Assembly (NCBI RefSeq): GCF_028713855.1
Contig: NZ_JAQTNN010000003.1
Coordinates: 1 to 64,000 of the forward strand
DNA length: 64,000 bases
Direction of reading: 5' to 3'
Source: Sulfuricurvum sp.
Lineage (GTDB): Bacteria; Campylobacterota; Campylobacteria; Campylobacterales; Sulfurimonadaceae
Shown here piece by piece: positions 51,463 through 60,396 of this stretch. Below the pieces are notes generated by a model, which ran no database searches, was not told where the DNA came from, and was given only the letters and a program-made list of their open reading frames with translations. The first letter of the stretch is position 1. Each line of letters starts with the position of its first letter. Made by a program: the position numbers and the translations under genes.

Positions 51463-52461
51463 TTAGCAGATTCGAGGCAATAATTCACCCGTCGGCAAAT
51501 CCATAAACCGTTTCGATCCCCACGGACTGAGAAGGAGAACCCGTCCGTCATGCTGATGGGTTACCGAGGCGATGATGCTCGCCTTTGAACCCTCTTCGAA
51601 TGTTTTTAACACTTCCACCGCACGCTGGGCATCGGAACGTTTAACGGCGAGGACAAACGTCCCCTCATTCGCCAAATTGTACGCTTCGAATCCCAATATC
51701 TCACAGATTCCCCGTACCTCATCGCTCACCGGAATAGCTTCTTCGTTGACTTCGATACATACCTTGGACTGCTTCGCCCATTCGTTCAACACCGCCGCCA
51801 CACCGCCGCGCGTCGCATCGCGCATTGCGGTGACCGCTATCCCCTCAGAGAGAAGTTTTTCGACCAATGGCCACAACGACGTACAATCACTTTGGAGGTT
51901 ACTGCTGAACTCCATCCCCTCTCGGTTGGCGAAAATCGTCGCACCGTGTTTGCCGATCTCGTTGGAGACGATGATCACATCCTCTTCACTCACGCTGTTC
52001 GAAGATATCCCGCTCTTTTGAACGACACCAACACCCGTCGTGTTAATAAAAATCTTATCGACACTTCCGCGCGGAACCACTTTGGTATCACCGCAAACGA
52101 TCAGTGCACCGTTAATCTCCAGCTCTTTTTTCATCGAGCGGACGATTTTCTCCAACTCTTCGACCGAAAACCCCTCTTCGACGATGACCGCGCACGTCAT
52201 ATAAGTCGGTTTTGCCCCCATCATCGCAAGATCGTTGCACGTACCGCAAATACTCAGTTTCCCGATATCCCCGCCGTCAAAAAAGATAGGGCTGACGGTA
52301 AAACTGTCGGTAGTAAAGGCTAAACGCCCCCCGTCGATGATCGCTGCATCTTCGCTTTTTTCCAAAATCTCGTTTTTAAAATGTTTGTAAAATATTTTTG
52401 AGATCAGTTCACCGTTTTCTTCCCCGCCGTTGCCTTGGGCGAGTACAATATTTTTTGTCAT
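51463..52461 (-). CDS. hypE: Hydrogenase expression/formation protein HypE
   Basis: HypE dehydrates the carbamoyl group it receives from HypF to a thiocyanate that supplies the cyanide ligands. The PurM-like ATP-binding core shows VLAQGNGGEENGELI, FTTDSFTVSP and MRDATRGGVAAVLNEWA. The protein ends PRIC, with the obligatory C-terminal Cys. At 332 residues it is normal, and it overlaps hypD by 4 nt. Confidence 0.95.
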   Translation of the reverse strand: MTKNIVLAQGNGGEENGELISKIFYKHFKNEILEKSEDAAIIDGGRLAFTTDSFTVSPIFFDGGDIGKLSICGTCNDLAMMGAKPTYMTCAVIVEEGFSVEELEKIVRSMKKELEINGALIVCGDTKVVPRGSVDKIFINTTGVGVVQKSGISSNSVSEEDVIIVSNEIGKHGATIFANREGMEFSSNLQSDCTSLWPLVEKLLSEGIAVTAMRDATRGGVAAVLNEWAKQSKVCIEVNEEAIPVSDEVRGICEILGFEAYNLANEGTFVLAVKRSDAQRAVEVLKTFEEGSKASIIASVTHQHDGRVLLLSPWGSKRFMDLPTGELLPRIC

Positions 52462-53603
52462 AATAGATTCCCGTATTTATAATAAGCGGCGCATGCCCCC
52501 TCTGAACTTACCATGCAACTCCCCAATGGAGAGCTCGGCTTACATGCCGTTCCAAACACACTGCACTGTTGCGGTTTTGCGAATCCGCGCAGAATATCGC
52601 CGCAGATGCAGAGTTTGTGATCGTCGATCTCATCGTAGGGAAGCACCTCTTTGTAAAGCACTTCGGCATCGTACGCCGAAAATGCATCACGCAGTTTCAA
52701 ACCGCTGTTGGGAACATTTCCCATCCCCCGCCATTTGAAGAGATCCACTTTTTCAAAATACTTCTCGATCAATGCTTGGGCTTTGAGGTTCCCCTCATGG
52801 GTGACAAGCCGTTTATACTGGATTTCTAAATCACTACGTCCCTCGTTAAACTGCTTGATCATCATATAAATCGCTTCCATCACATCAACCGGTTCAAATC
52901 CCGCAACAACGACGGGAATACGGTAATGTTCGGGGAAAACCGCATAAATCTTCGATCCGCTGATTACGCTGACGTGCGAGGGTCCGATAAAGGCATCGAT
53001 ACGGTGGTCGTAGCTGTTGACGTGTTCATCACGGCTATCGATCAACTCTTTCATCACTTCGGGTACGGTAACGTGGTTGATATGAAAAAAGATGTTTTTG
53101 ATATCGCGTTTGATGACCACATCGAGCAATGCGGCACTCATAGGGGTGGTCGTCTCAAACCCGATCGCGAAAAAAATGATCTTTTTGGTCGGATTTTCCT
53201 CCGCTACTTTCAGCGCATCCATCGGCGAATAGACGTAACGGACATCCGCTCCTTTGGCACGGGCATCTTGGAGCGATCCGTGGCTTCCGGGAACTTTGAT
53301 CATATCTCCCAGCGTGAGCAAAATCACATCCTCTTGCATCGCAAGGGTGTAGGCATGATCGATCCGCTCTTTGGGCATGATACATACGGGGCATCCCGGA
53401 CCGTGAATAAAGTTGATATTCTCGGGTAACAGTTGGGTCAAACCGTATTTCATAATCGTGTGGGTATGACCGCCGCATACTTCCATGATGTTCACGGTAC
53501 GATCCAGTTTTTCTGCCTCGGCAGCGATCAACTTTTGAAAGCTTTTAATCACATCGGGATTGCGAAATCCGTCATAAAGATCTTTGAGTTCGAGAGAGCT
53601 CAT
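52458..53603 (-). CDS. hypD: Hydrogenase formation protein HypD
   Basis: This Fe-S scaffold assembles the Fe(CN)2CO unit with HypC. Motifs are NIMEVCGGHTHTIMKYG, FIHGPGCPVC, GFETTTP and a C-terminal cysteine cluster (GDILRGFAKPQQCSVFGTACKP, SSPLGSCMVSSEGACAAYYKY). I chose the ATG at 53603 because it overlaps the hypC stop as ATGA and matches the family start; the frame extends seven codons upstream. Confidence 0.95.
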   Translation of the reverse strand: MSSLELKDLYDGFRNPDVIKSFQKLIAAEAEKLDRTVNIMEVCGGHTHTIMKYGLTQLLPENINFIHGPGCPVCIMPKERIDHAYTLAMQEDVILLTLGDMIKVPGSHGSLQDARAKGADVRYVYSPMDALKVAEENPTKKIIFFAIGFETTTPMSAALLDVVIKRDIKNIFFHINHVTVPEVMKELIDSRDEHVNSYDHRIDAFIGPSHVSVISGSKIYAVFPEHYRIPVVVAGFEPVDVMEAIYMMIKQFNEGRSDLEIQYKRLVTHEGNLKAQALIEKYFEKVDLFKWRGMGNVPNSGLKLRDAFSAYDAEVLYKEVLPYDEIDDHKLCICGDILRGFAKPQQCSVFGTACKPSSPLGSCMVSSEGACAAYYKYGNLL

Positions 53604-53893
53604 GGAGCTTCTCGGTTGACGCAATTATCATCATTGAGTACTAACTGCCGACGATCTTCTTCGTCAAGTTTCTCTAAAATCTCCTGATAGACTCTCAGCG
53701 ATTCGAGAGCATCTTCTTCATCGATTTTGTTCATAATAAACCCGATATGCAGCAGTACATAATCGCCGATTTGCACACTTCCTTCTTCCATCAGATCCAA
53801 ACCTGCGGTTCGCTGAATTCCCATCGTATCGACGGTTGCAACATTATTCTCGGTATCAATACTGACGACCTTTGAAGGTATCGATAAACACAT
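53600..53893 (-). CDS. hypC: Hydrogenase assembly chaperone HypC
   Basis: The N-terminus MCLSIPSKVV has the essential Cys2. The QIGDYVLLHIGFIMNKID segment is the OB-type core. It pairs with HypD to carry the iron unit to the hydrogenase large subunit. It is 97 residues, slightly longer than usual because of a charged tail. It lies 1 nt after hypB. Confidence 0.95.
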   Translation of the reverse strand: MCLSIPSKVVSIDTENNVATVDTMGIQRTAGLDLMEEGSVQIGDYVLLHIGFIMNKIDEEDALESLRVYQEILEKLDEEDRRQLVLNDDNCVNREAP

Positions 53894-53894
53894 A

Positions 53895-54707
53895 TTAGGC
53901 TCTCATCTTTCGTTTAAATTCGATCCACTCGATAACCCGTTTTAGTGACGCTTCATCGTTGATGTTCACCTCTAAAATATCGACATTCGGTTTGATCTTT
54001 CGCGCTTCTGCTTTTTCGCGCTCGATGTCGTATTGAAAATACGGGAGCAAATCGGTTTTAGTAATAAGAATCAGATCGGCAGCTCGGAACATCACCGGAT
54101 ATTTGGCGATCTTATCTTCCCCCTCAGGGATAGAGACAAGAACGATATTCAAATGCGATCCCACATCGTAACTCGCCGGACAGACGAGATTTCCGACATT
54201 TTCGATAAAACAGACATCCAAAGGAGCCAACGGCAGATCATGCAATCCTTTATGAACCATAAACGCGTCCAGATGACACGCGCTTCCCGTCTGAATCTGT
54301 ACCGCACTGATCCCTTTGGCGATAAGGCGATCGGCATCGCGTGAGGTTTCCAAATCCCCCTCAATCACCCCGTATTTAAACGGAGCCAAATCTGCCATTT
54401 TCTCCAAAAGGGTTGTTTTTCCGCTTCCCGGTGAGCTCATAAGGTTTATCGCTAATACCCCGTGCTCATTAAAATGCTCTCTGTTGTGATGCGCTTCCTG
54501 ATCGTTTTTATCCAAAATCTTTTTGATGACCGCAATCGTTTTAGAATCGTTCAACTGCGGATTATGATGTAGTGTCTCATGTGCCGCATGATGGCTATGA
54601 GAGTGATGGTCATGATCTCCGTGATCGTGATGATGAGTGTCGTGGTCGTGGTGATGATCGTCATGATGATCATGATCGGTAATAGAACAGCCGCAGTCTT
54701 TACACAT
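53895..54707 (-). CDS. hypB: Hydrogenase nickel GTPase HypB
   Basis: This GTPase drives nickel insertion. The N-terminal CKDCGC metal site and a long His/Asp-rich tract (about residues 11-43) suit nickel storage. The P-loop is LMSSPGSGKTTLLE. Downstream motifs are VIEGDLETSRDADR, FIENVGNLVCPASYD and ILITKTDLLPYF. It follows the nickel transporter gene and starts the compact hypBCDEXA run. Confidence 0.95.
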   Translation of the reverse strand: MCKDCGCSITDHDHHDDHHHDHDTHHHDHGDHDHHSHSHHAAHETLHHNPQLNDSKTIAVIKKILDKNDQEAHHNREHFNEHGVLAINLMSSPGSGKTTLLEKMADLAPFKYGVIEGDLETSRDADRLIAKGISAVQIQTGSACHLDAFMVHKGLHDLPLAPLDVCFIENVGNLVCPASYDVGSHLNIVLVSIPEGEDKIAKYPVMFRAADLILITKTDLLPYFQYDIEREKAEARKIKPNVDILEVNINDEASLKRVIEWIEFKRKMRA

Positions 54708-54740
54708 TATTAAAATCCTTATTATTTAAATTTTCTATTA

Positions 54741-55379
54741 TTATGCCAAAAGCATATTTCCGCCCACGAGGACTGAAATAGCTCCAACCGTAGCGAAAAC
54801 ACGTCGTACATTTTTGATATTGGTCATAATATCTCTGTTGATCCAAGAAATGACCAAACCGAAACTAAAAAAGACCACCATAACCCCTGCGATAAAAGCC
54901 AAAACCATCGTCAAATCGACTGCTTGCCCATGTAGTACTCCGAGAGTCACCAACATACCGCGCACCCCTCCGATGCCCATCAAAACTCCCACTCCAAAAG
55001 CCGATGTAGTCGAAGAAGACTCGTGTTGGTGTTCCTTTCCGAACCAAATATGAACATGTCTTTTATTCTCATGGGTATGGGTTTTCAAATGGATTCTATT
55101 CGCATAGACCATGTATAGCAAATAGAGCCCGATGGAGAGAATCACACTCGATGCAATCACATCCCCATACGCTAAAACTTCTTCAGGCAAGGTGTAATAC
55201 TGCAAGATTTTTGCAAACATAAAAAGCATTATCCCATGCCCGATGGCAAAAGCTCCCACAATCCAAAATGTTTTTTTCGTCTCTTTACCGATCGAAAAAT
55301 CGGTAATCGCGCTCAAATGATCCGGCCCGAAGGCGTGCAAGATGCCATACCAAAAAATGATCATTAATCCCATTTCCAT
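54741..55379 (-). CDS. Nickel/cobalt transporter (NiCoT/UreH-like)
   Basis: About six hydrophobic segments are present. The first has GILHAFGPDHLSAITDFSIG, the HX4DH motif that binds Ni or Co in these permeases. A His-rich loop (HTHENKRHVHIWFGKEHQHES) lies near the middle. It would supply nickel for HypAB. I chose the ATG at 55379 because AGGGG lies 7 nt upstream; an in-frame TTG lies two codons earlier. Its upstream region holds a 7-N11-7 palindrome. Confidence 0.85.
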   Translation of the reverse strand: MEMGLMIIFWYGILHAFGPDHLSAITDFSIGKETKKTFWIVGAFAIGHGIMLFMFAKILQYYTLPEEVLAYGDVIASSVILSIGLYLLYMVYANRIHLKTHTHENKRHVHIWFGKEHQHESSSTTSAFGVGVLMGIGGVRGMLVTLGVLHGQAVDLTMVLAFIAGVMVVFFSFGLVISWINRDIMTNIKNVRRVFATVGAISVLVGGNMLLA

Positions 55380-55399
55380 TTTCAAGCCCCTATTTATGA

Positions 55400-55424
55400 A
55401 TAATCATTCAGAATAAGTGATTAT
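55400..55424 (-). promoter_or_regulatory. NikR-like palindromic operator
   Basis: ATAATCA (55400-55406) and TGATTAT (55418-55424) are a perfect inverted repeat with an 11-bp spacer, the 7-N11-7 layout of Helicobacter NikR sites. The right half overlaps a TATAAT -10 box (minus strand, 55420-55425), so binding would block transcription of the nickel transporter. Confidence 0.55.
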
Positions 55425-55522
55425 AAGTTTTTAGAGTAAAAAGAAACTAAAATTTTTCATTTCTTATATATTTTTAGGACTAATCTCGTTTTTTGTTACA
55501 TAAATAGTACTAATATTCCTAT

Positions 55523-56866
55523 TTATATTTTTCGTGCTACACTTCCCTGCGGATGCTCGTACCAACCCGGATCGGAGTAATCCCCTTTAGGCTGATTTTT
55601 ACGAACTTTTACGAGGGTAAACATTCCCCCCATCTCAATCGGACCAAACGGCCCTTGTCCGGTCATCATCGGCAGTGTATTTTCCGGCAATGCCATCCCC
55701 ATATCGGTCATATCCTGCATCTCCGCCATTCCGTTTTTACCCATCGGCATATACATATAATCGGGCATTAAATCGCTGATTTTTTCGGTGAGATCGTCTT
55801 GTTTTACTCCGATCATATTGGGGACGCTGTGTCCCATCGGTCCCATCGTATGATGCGATTTATGGCAGTGAAACGACCAATCCCCCTCTTCGGTGGCAAC
55901 AAATTCAAACGCTCTCACTTGTCCCACGCCGATATCAATGGTAACTTCAGGCCAACGCGCCCCTTTTGGCACCCATCCTCCATCGGTACAGGTCACTTCA
56001 AACGGATGGCCGTGCATATGAATCGGATGGTTGGTCATGGTGAGATTCCCGACACGAATACGGACACGATCCCCTTGCCGTACATTCATCGAGTCAATCC
56101 CCGGAAAAACACGGCTGTTAAAGCTCCAAAGGTTAAACTCGGTCATTGTCGCGGGATTTGGAATATACGTACCGGGTGCAACATCATAACTGGAGAGTAA
56201 AAAACAAAAATCACGCTCTACTTTATGTTCTTTTGGGCTCTTGGGATGAACGATAAACATACCCATCATCCCCATTGCCATCTGTACCATCTCATCGGCA
56301 TGGGGATGATACATAAACGTCCCGCTGTGACGGAGGGTAAATTCATAGACATAGGTTTCACCCGGTTCGATACCGTGCTGTGTTAATCCGCTGACACCGT
56401 CCATCCCATTCGGCAGAATCAATCCGTGCCAATGAACCGCCGTATGCTCCGGTAGTTTATTCGTCACAATAAAGCGTACCCGATCCCCCTCAACCGCTTC
56501 GATTGTCGGTCCCGGACTTGTTCCATTGTATCCCCAGCAGTTCACCACCATCCCCGGAGCGAACTCACGCACAACAGGCTCGGCAACAATGCGAAACTCT
56601 TTGACCCCATCTTTCATTTCATAAGGGAGACTCCATCCGTTTAGCGTCACAACGGGATTGTAATTTTTTCCCTCTTGAGGCGTAATGAGCGTAGCGGGAG
56701 AGAGAACACGTTTCGGATCTTTGACGAGAGTAAGTTGGCGTTTAGGCATTGATGATGCACCATGCCCACTATGATCATGTTCTTCAGCTTTAAGAGAAGA
56801 GGCCAAACCGGCAGATGCGAGTAACGTTGCTCCAAGTCCTAAGAAATCGCGTCTATTTTGTTGCAT
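55523..56866 (-). CDS. Multicopper oxidase (CopA/CueO-like), Tat-exported
   Basis: A Tat signal (NRRDFLGLGATLLASAGLASS) precedes two cupredoxin halves. Copper-site motifs are VHWHGLILPNG, GTFMYHPHADEM, HPIHMHGHPFEV and WSFHCHKSHHTMG. Such enzymes oxidise Cu(I) or other metals in the periplasm for detoxification. The C-terminal region is Met-rich (DMGMALPENTLPMMTG). It overlaps the TolC-like gene by 14 nt, forming a copper-response operon with the CusF-like gene. Confidence 0.88.
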   Translation of the reverse strand: MQQNRRDFLGLGATLLASAGLASSLKAEEHDHSGHGASSMPKRQLTLVKDPKRVLSPATLITPQEGKNYNPVVTLNGWSLPYEMKDGVKEFRIVAEPVVREFAPGMVVNCWGYNGTSPGPTIEAVEGDRVRFIVTNKLPEHTAVHWHGLILPNGMDGVSGLTQHGIEPGETYVYEFTLRHSGTFMYHPHADEMVQMAMGMMGMFIVHPKSPKEHKVERDFCFLLSSYDVAPGTYIPNPATMTEFNLWSFNSRVFPGIDSMNVRQGDRVRIRVGNLTMTNHPIHMHGHPFEVTCTDGGWVPKGARWPEVTIDIGVGQVRAFEFVATEEGDWSFHCHKSHHTMGPMGHSVPNMIGVKQDDLTEKISDLMPDYMYMPMGKNGMAEMQDMTDMGMALPENTLPMMTGQGPFGPIEMGGMFTLVKVRKNQPKGDYSDPGWYEHPQGSVARKI

Positions 56867-58205
56867 TATGATCCCCTCCCATTACATACTCTAAATCTGC
56901 TCGCGTTTTTTGGTATTCCCCTATCGCCCTCACGGCTTCTATCTTCGCCTCACTATAGCGGCGCTGATCTGAGAGAAGTTCATAAATACCATCCAACATA
57001 CCGTTATAGTAGCGCTGAGTTTCTTCCATAATATTTTGATTGGCTTTTACGATTGTTGATTGGTACTCATCCGCACTCTCATAGGCATAACGGGTCTGCG
57101 CGTATGCTTCACGCGTTTGGCTCCTAACATTAACTGCTATTTCATATAACCGTTGAACACTCTGATTGTAATACGCTTGAGTACGGCTCAGACGAGCCTG
57201 CCCCATGTCAAAAATCGGAATAGGGATTTTAAGCCCGATTGTATTGAAACGTGCCGAATCGGTACTTTTTTCACTTCCCCCTTCCACTGTTACTTCGGAG
57301 AGAAGACGGGTATTTTCGGTATATCCTGCCTCTTTTGCCGCATATTCGACTGCTTTCATAGCTGCGGCAATATCGAGGCGATTAGCAAGGGCGAGGCGTT
57401 CGAGCCCGTCACTTTTCGGCAATGCTGCAGAGAGACTCAATGCCTTCGTATCCAGTTGATATTCGGTTTGCTCAGCGTATACTCCCATCATTTTATTGAG
57501 AGCTTCACGTGCCATTGCGTTTTCCCGATTCAGACGAATCGATTCAAGGCGCGCATGGGCGTATTCATCCTGAATTTTCAAGAAGTCCCGCTTAGAAAGA
57601 TTGCCTGCGCTATATTGACGCATTGCCAATTGTACTGATGCCTCATACGATTTAAGCACTTCACTATTCAATCGTACTGCCTCTTGTGCAACACGTGCAT
57701 CGATATAGATCTTTTTCGCATCCCGAACGGTTCTAAGCACCTCATCCCCGACACTCAGCTTCGTCTCTTCCAGAGCCAAACCTCCGAGTTCTTTGCGCAG
57801 CGGTATCCAGAGTAAATCTAAAAAAGCAATTTCCACAGTTACCCCTGTAGTGCTCACCCCCCCGCCATGTCCGACCGAATACCCGAGTAACGGATTAGTC
57901 ACTAAACCCGCTTGCACCAGATCGCTTTGGGCAATTCCGATCCGCTCATACGTTTGCTGCAGAGAGTGATTATTAATGAGAGTGATACGAACGGCATTCT
58001 CTTCACTCAGAGGCTCTTTCAAGAGGGTATTTACACGCATTCCAGCTTCATCTACTTCTTGGGGCGTTTTAAGCCAAGTGAGGTTTCCTGCTCCGCGCTT
58101 TGCAGTCATTTGATTCATCGAATCAAATACTTCCTTTTGGGAAAGTGCCGAACAACCGGACAATACCAAAAGTGCCGCTAATGACCATAAAATTTCTTTT
58201 TTCAT
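56853..58205 (-). CDS. TolC-family outer-membrane efflux lipoprotein
   Basis: The lipobox LVLSGC (Cys at residue 18) is followed by an Asn/Gln-rich coiled-coil body with two repeats typical of TolC/CusC: LVQAGLVTNPLLGYSVG, ARVAQEAVRLNSEVLKSYEASVQLAMRQYSAGN and its counterpart near 330-430. It forms an outer-membrane exit duct. No RND pump or periplasmic adaptor is in this cluster. It overlaps the next genes tightly on both sides. Confidence 0.88.
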   Translation of the reverse strand: MKKEILWSLAALLVLSGCSALSQKEVFDSMNQMTAKRGAGNLTWLKTPQEVDEAGMRVNTLLKEPLSEENAVRITLINNHSLQQTYERIGIAQSDLVQAGLVTNPLLGYSVGHGGGVSTTGVTVEIAFLDLLWIPLRKELGGLALEETKLSVGDEVLRTVRDAKKIYIDARVAQEAVRLNSEVLKSYEASVQLAMRQYSAGNLSKRDFLKIQDEYAHARLESIRLNRENAMAREALNKMMGVYAEQTEYQLDTKALSLSAALPKSDGLERLALANRLDIAAAMKAVEYAAKEAGYTENTRLLSEVTVEGGSEKSTDSARFNTIGLKIPIPIFDMGQARLSRTQAYYNQSVQRLYEIAVNVRSQTREAYAQTRYAYESADEYQSTIVKANQNIMEETQRYYNGMLDGIYELLSDQRRYSEAKIEAVRAIGEYQKTRADLEYVMGGDHNATK

Positions 58206-58402
58206 TGTTGAGCACCGTGACGCGTTGCATTTTGATCACGTTCTTGAATACGTGCTTCTTCGCTTAAATTGATCGGAGGATTTACCGGAGCGTAGACACT
58301 CTTACCCTCTTTAACGTGTACAGAAATAGGTGACTTAACCCCTTCCTCAGCACCCAGAGAAACAATGAATACCATGGTTAAGATATAAGCCGCACGCTTC
58401 AT
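58202..58402 (-). CDS. Small periplasmic protein in copper operon
   Basis: This 66-residue protein has a signal peptide (RAAYILTMVFIVSLGAEE). A short hydrophilic mature part, SPISVHVKEGKSVYAPVNPPINLSEEARIQERDQN, follows. It overlaps both neighbours by 4 nt (ATGA-type junctions), so expression is tightly coupled. It resembles nothing I can name; a copper-operon accessory role is inferred. Confidence 0.6.
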   Translation of the reverse strand: MKRAAYILTMVFIVSLGAEEGVKSPISVHVKEGKSVYAPVNPPINLSEEARIQERDQNATRHGAQQ

Positions 58403-58740
58403 TGTTTTTTCATCCGTACAATGACATTTTTCCCGTCTTTTTGGATGAATTCAAAATCGACTCTATCGCCTACTGACAACGGATGGGTCAACTCATGGTC
58501 GATCACATCAAACGGCATTGTCATGGATGGCCATTTCAGCTCAGGGATCGGATTATGAAAAATTCGGATACTTTCATGATTCTCCGCAATCGATTTAACC
58601 GTTCCACTGGCATGAATCGTTTGCTCGGATACTACCGTATTTTTCGGATGGGAATGATTTTCACCCATATCCATACCCCAAACCATGGGGCTAACGGCCA
58701 ATACACCAATACAAACGGTACTAAAAAATTTCGCTTTCAT
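58399..58740 (-). CDS. CusF-like periplasmic copper-binding protein
   Basis: The signal peptide (1-21) precedes a small OB-fold: IHASGTVKSIAENHESIRIFHNPIPELKWPSMTMPFDV, with the Trp-Pro-x-Met-x-Met motif that binds Cu(I)/Ag(I) in CusF. An N-terminal MDMGENHSH adds metal ligands. I chose the ATG at 58740, with GGGGAG 3 nt upstream, over one 18 codons earlier. It heads the copper operon. Confidence 0.85.
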   Translation of the reverse strand: MKAKFFSTVCIGVLAVSPMVWGMDMGENHSHPKNTVVSEQTIHASGTVKSIAENHESIRIFHNPIPELKWPSMTMPFDVIDHELTHPLSVGDRVDFEFIQKDGKNVIVRMKKQ

Positions 58741-58900
58741 AATCTCCCCTTTATCTTTATGAAAGCAGTTTATCACAAAAGCAAAATAGTTCATTTAACC
58801 TAATAATAACGGTGTTAACAATTTAATTTTTAATTATCTAAAAAAAGTTACCTCACCCGTGATGCTATAATTCGCACCCTATTTCATTTAAAGGTCTCTA
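58741..58900. other. Divergent promoter region, copper operon and DUF481 gene
   Basis: About 160 bases of AT-rich DNA lie between two divergent genes. No defined copper-regulator palindrome can be identified with confidence, and no coding sequence is supported. Confidence 0.3.
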
Positions 58901-59656
58901 TTGCGTTCTTTCCTTTTCCTCTCCTTGTTTATTTCCACCTCATTGTTTGCTCTCGTTACCATCGCACCGGTTGATATTGGTACAAAAACCGGCATGAGCG
59001 GAAACGTTTCCGGATCGCTCAGTTCCAAAAGCGGTAACACCCAAAAAGATGAATATTCGCTTGGAGTATTGTTGCAATACGATCAAGGAATCGACTATGT
59101 AGTATGGGGGACAGTAACCTATGATTACGGAAAATCCAACGGGACAAAGAACGAAGATAAGACCTATGCCCATTTGCGTTACATACATGCCATCGATGAG
59201 CGCAAAGAGTTTACAGGCGAGTTTTTCCTACAAACCGAACAAGACAAATTCAAAGATATTAATGCACGCTCACTGGCTGGAACGGGGTTGCGTTGGCGCT
59301 TTTTAAATTCCAGCGAATGGGGGAAAGGGTATTTTGGTGCTGACGGATTATTGGAAAAAATCAATTATGCACACCAACAAAGCAATCCTAATGAAAACAA
59401 CATCCGCCTCAACACTTACCTTGCTTTTACTCAAACGTTCATAAACGAATCAAAACTCAGCTATTTGGGCTATTATCAACCCAAATTCGGTGATATTTCT
59501 GATTATGTCTCTGTGCAGACACTCGAACTGATTGTTCCCATATACGGAAAATTAAATCTAAGTTTCACAGCAAAATACGGTTATGACAGTTGCCCTCCGA
59601 TAGACGTCAAAAAAGAAGACACTTCCTATCTAACAAGCCTGCTTTGGATATTTTAA
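58901..59656 (+). CDS. DUF481 outer-membrane barrel protein
   Basis: The gene starts at TTG (AAAGG 6 nt upstream). A signal peptide (FLFLSLFISTSLFALV) is followed by repeated beta-strand patterns, NVSGSLSSKSGNTQKDEYSLGVLLQYDQG and ending SYLTSLLWIF with a terminal Phe. The pattern matches DUF481 salt-induced outer-membrane proteins. The barrel function is unknown. It is divergent from the copper operon. Confidence 0.78.
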   Translation: MRSFLFLSLFISTSLFALVTIAPVDIGTKTGMSGNVSGSLSSKSGNTQKDEYSLGVLLQYDQGIDYVVWGTVTYDYGKSNGTKNEDKTYAHLRYIHAIDERKEFTGEFFLQTEQDKFKDINARSLAGTGLRWRFLNSSEWGKGYFGADGLLEKINYAHQQSNPNENNIRLNTYLAFTQTFINESKLSYLGYYQPKFGDISDYVSVQTLELIVPIYGKLNLSFTAKYGYDSCPPIDVKKEDTSYLTSLLWIF

Positions 59657-59693
59657 TAGTTAAGTCACATTGTACTTTGCTACAATATCCCTT

Positions 59694-60386
59694 ATGAAAG
59701 AGCTGCGTCACTGCATTTACTGTCATCATATACTCTATCATCTGGGTGATGGAATGGTCAAATGTTCCGCGTGTAAAAAAAAGTACAGTCCGGAAAAAGT
59801 GAAAAATACCCTCCAGATGATCGATCTATTCTGTCGCGATGAAAATGCTTTGATCGCATCCAAAAATCTCAACCTTAGCTATGTGACAGTCCTAAACTAT
59901 TATCAAAAATTCCGTCACCTAGCGGCTGAATATTGCGAAGATCAATACAATCTAAATCGATCTTCAGAAACACAATACGAAGAATACCTCTACATCGAAA
60001 AATCCAAACGGCATGATAAGGGAGCTATTTTTGATTCTCATAACTTTTTAACCTTCGGATATGGAAACCATGTTTATACTCTGCTGATGCCTTCGTTAAG
60101 CATGTATAAACAACAGTTTTTGGAAGATAATCTTGAAGATGTTTATACTAAAGAGTTTTCGAAATTCATGCGAACCAGTAAAATCATCAAAATTTCCGAA
60201 TATGACAATGCAATCAGCAAGTTTTGGCACTATTTTGAACAGTTTATTACTGCCTTTAAAGGGGTGAGCAATGAGCACTTCCCCTACTACCTCAAAGAGG
60301 CGGAGTTTAAATTTAACACCCCTCTCAAGGATCGCTCAAAGATTTTAGAAGAACTCTATTTCCGTCCTAGCGGGTCGGGTATTTAA
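59694..60386 (+). CDS. Domesticated ISXO2/IS1595-like transposase protein
   Basis: An N-terminal zinc ribbon (CIYCHHILYHLGDGMVKCSACKKKYSPEKV) is followed by a helix-turn-helix (SKNLNLSYVTVLNYYQKF) and a degenerate DDE-type region. It ends PYYLKEAEFKFNTPLKDRS, the layout of ISXO2/IS1595 transposases, whose C-terminus reads LxExxFRFN. The expected acidic catalytic triad is not clearly intact and no inverted repeats are visible. I chose the ATG at 59694. Its last codons lie inside a 26-bp repeat that also ends the hydrogenase protease gene. Confidence 0.6.
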   Translation: MKELRHCIYCHHILYHLGDGMVKCSACKKKYSPEKVKNTLQMIDLFCRDENALIASKNLNLSYVTVLNYYQKFRHLAAEYCEDQYNLNRSSETQYEEYLYIEKSKRHDKGAIFDSHNFLTFGYGNHVYTLLMPSLSMYKQQFLEDNLEDVYTKEFSKFMRTSKIIKISEYDNAISKFWHYFEQFITAFKGVSNEHFPYYLKEAEFKFNTPLKDRSKILEELYFRPSGSGI

Positions 60387-60392
60387 ACGCAT
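60367..60392. repeat. 26-bp direct repeat, left copy
   Basis: This matches 60987-61012 at 24 of 26 bases. On the minus strand it would read AFKYPTR-stop, versus AFKYPSR-stop at the end of the hydrogenase protease gene. The two copies bracket the RelE/ParE toxin-antitoxin genes. Confidence 0.75.
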
Positions 60393-60396
60393 AGCT

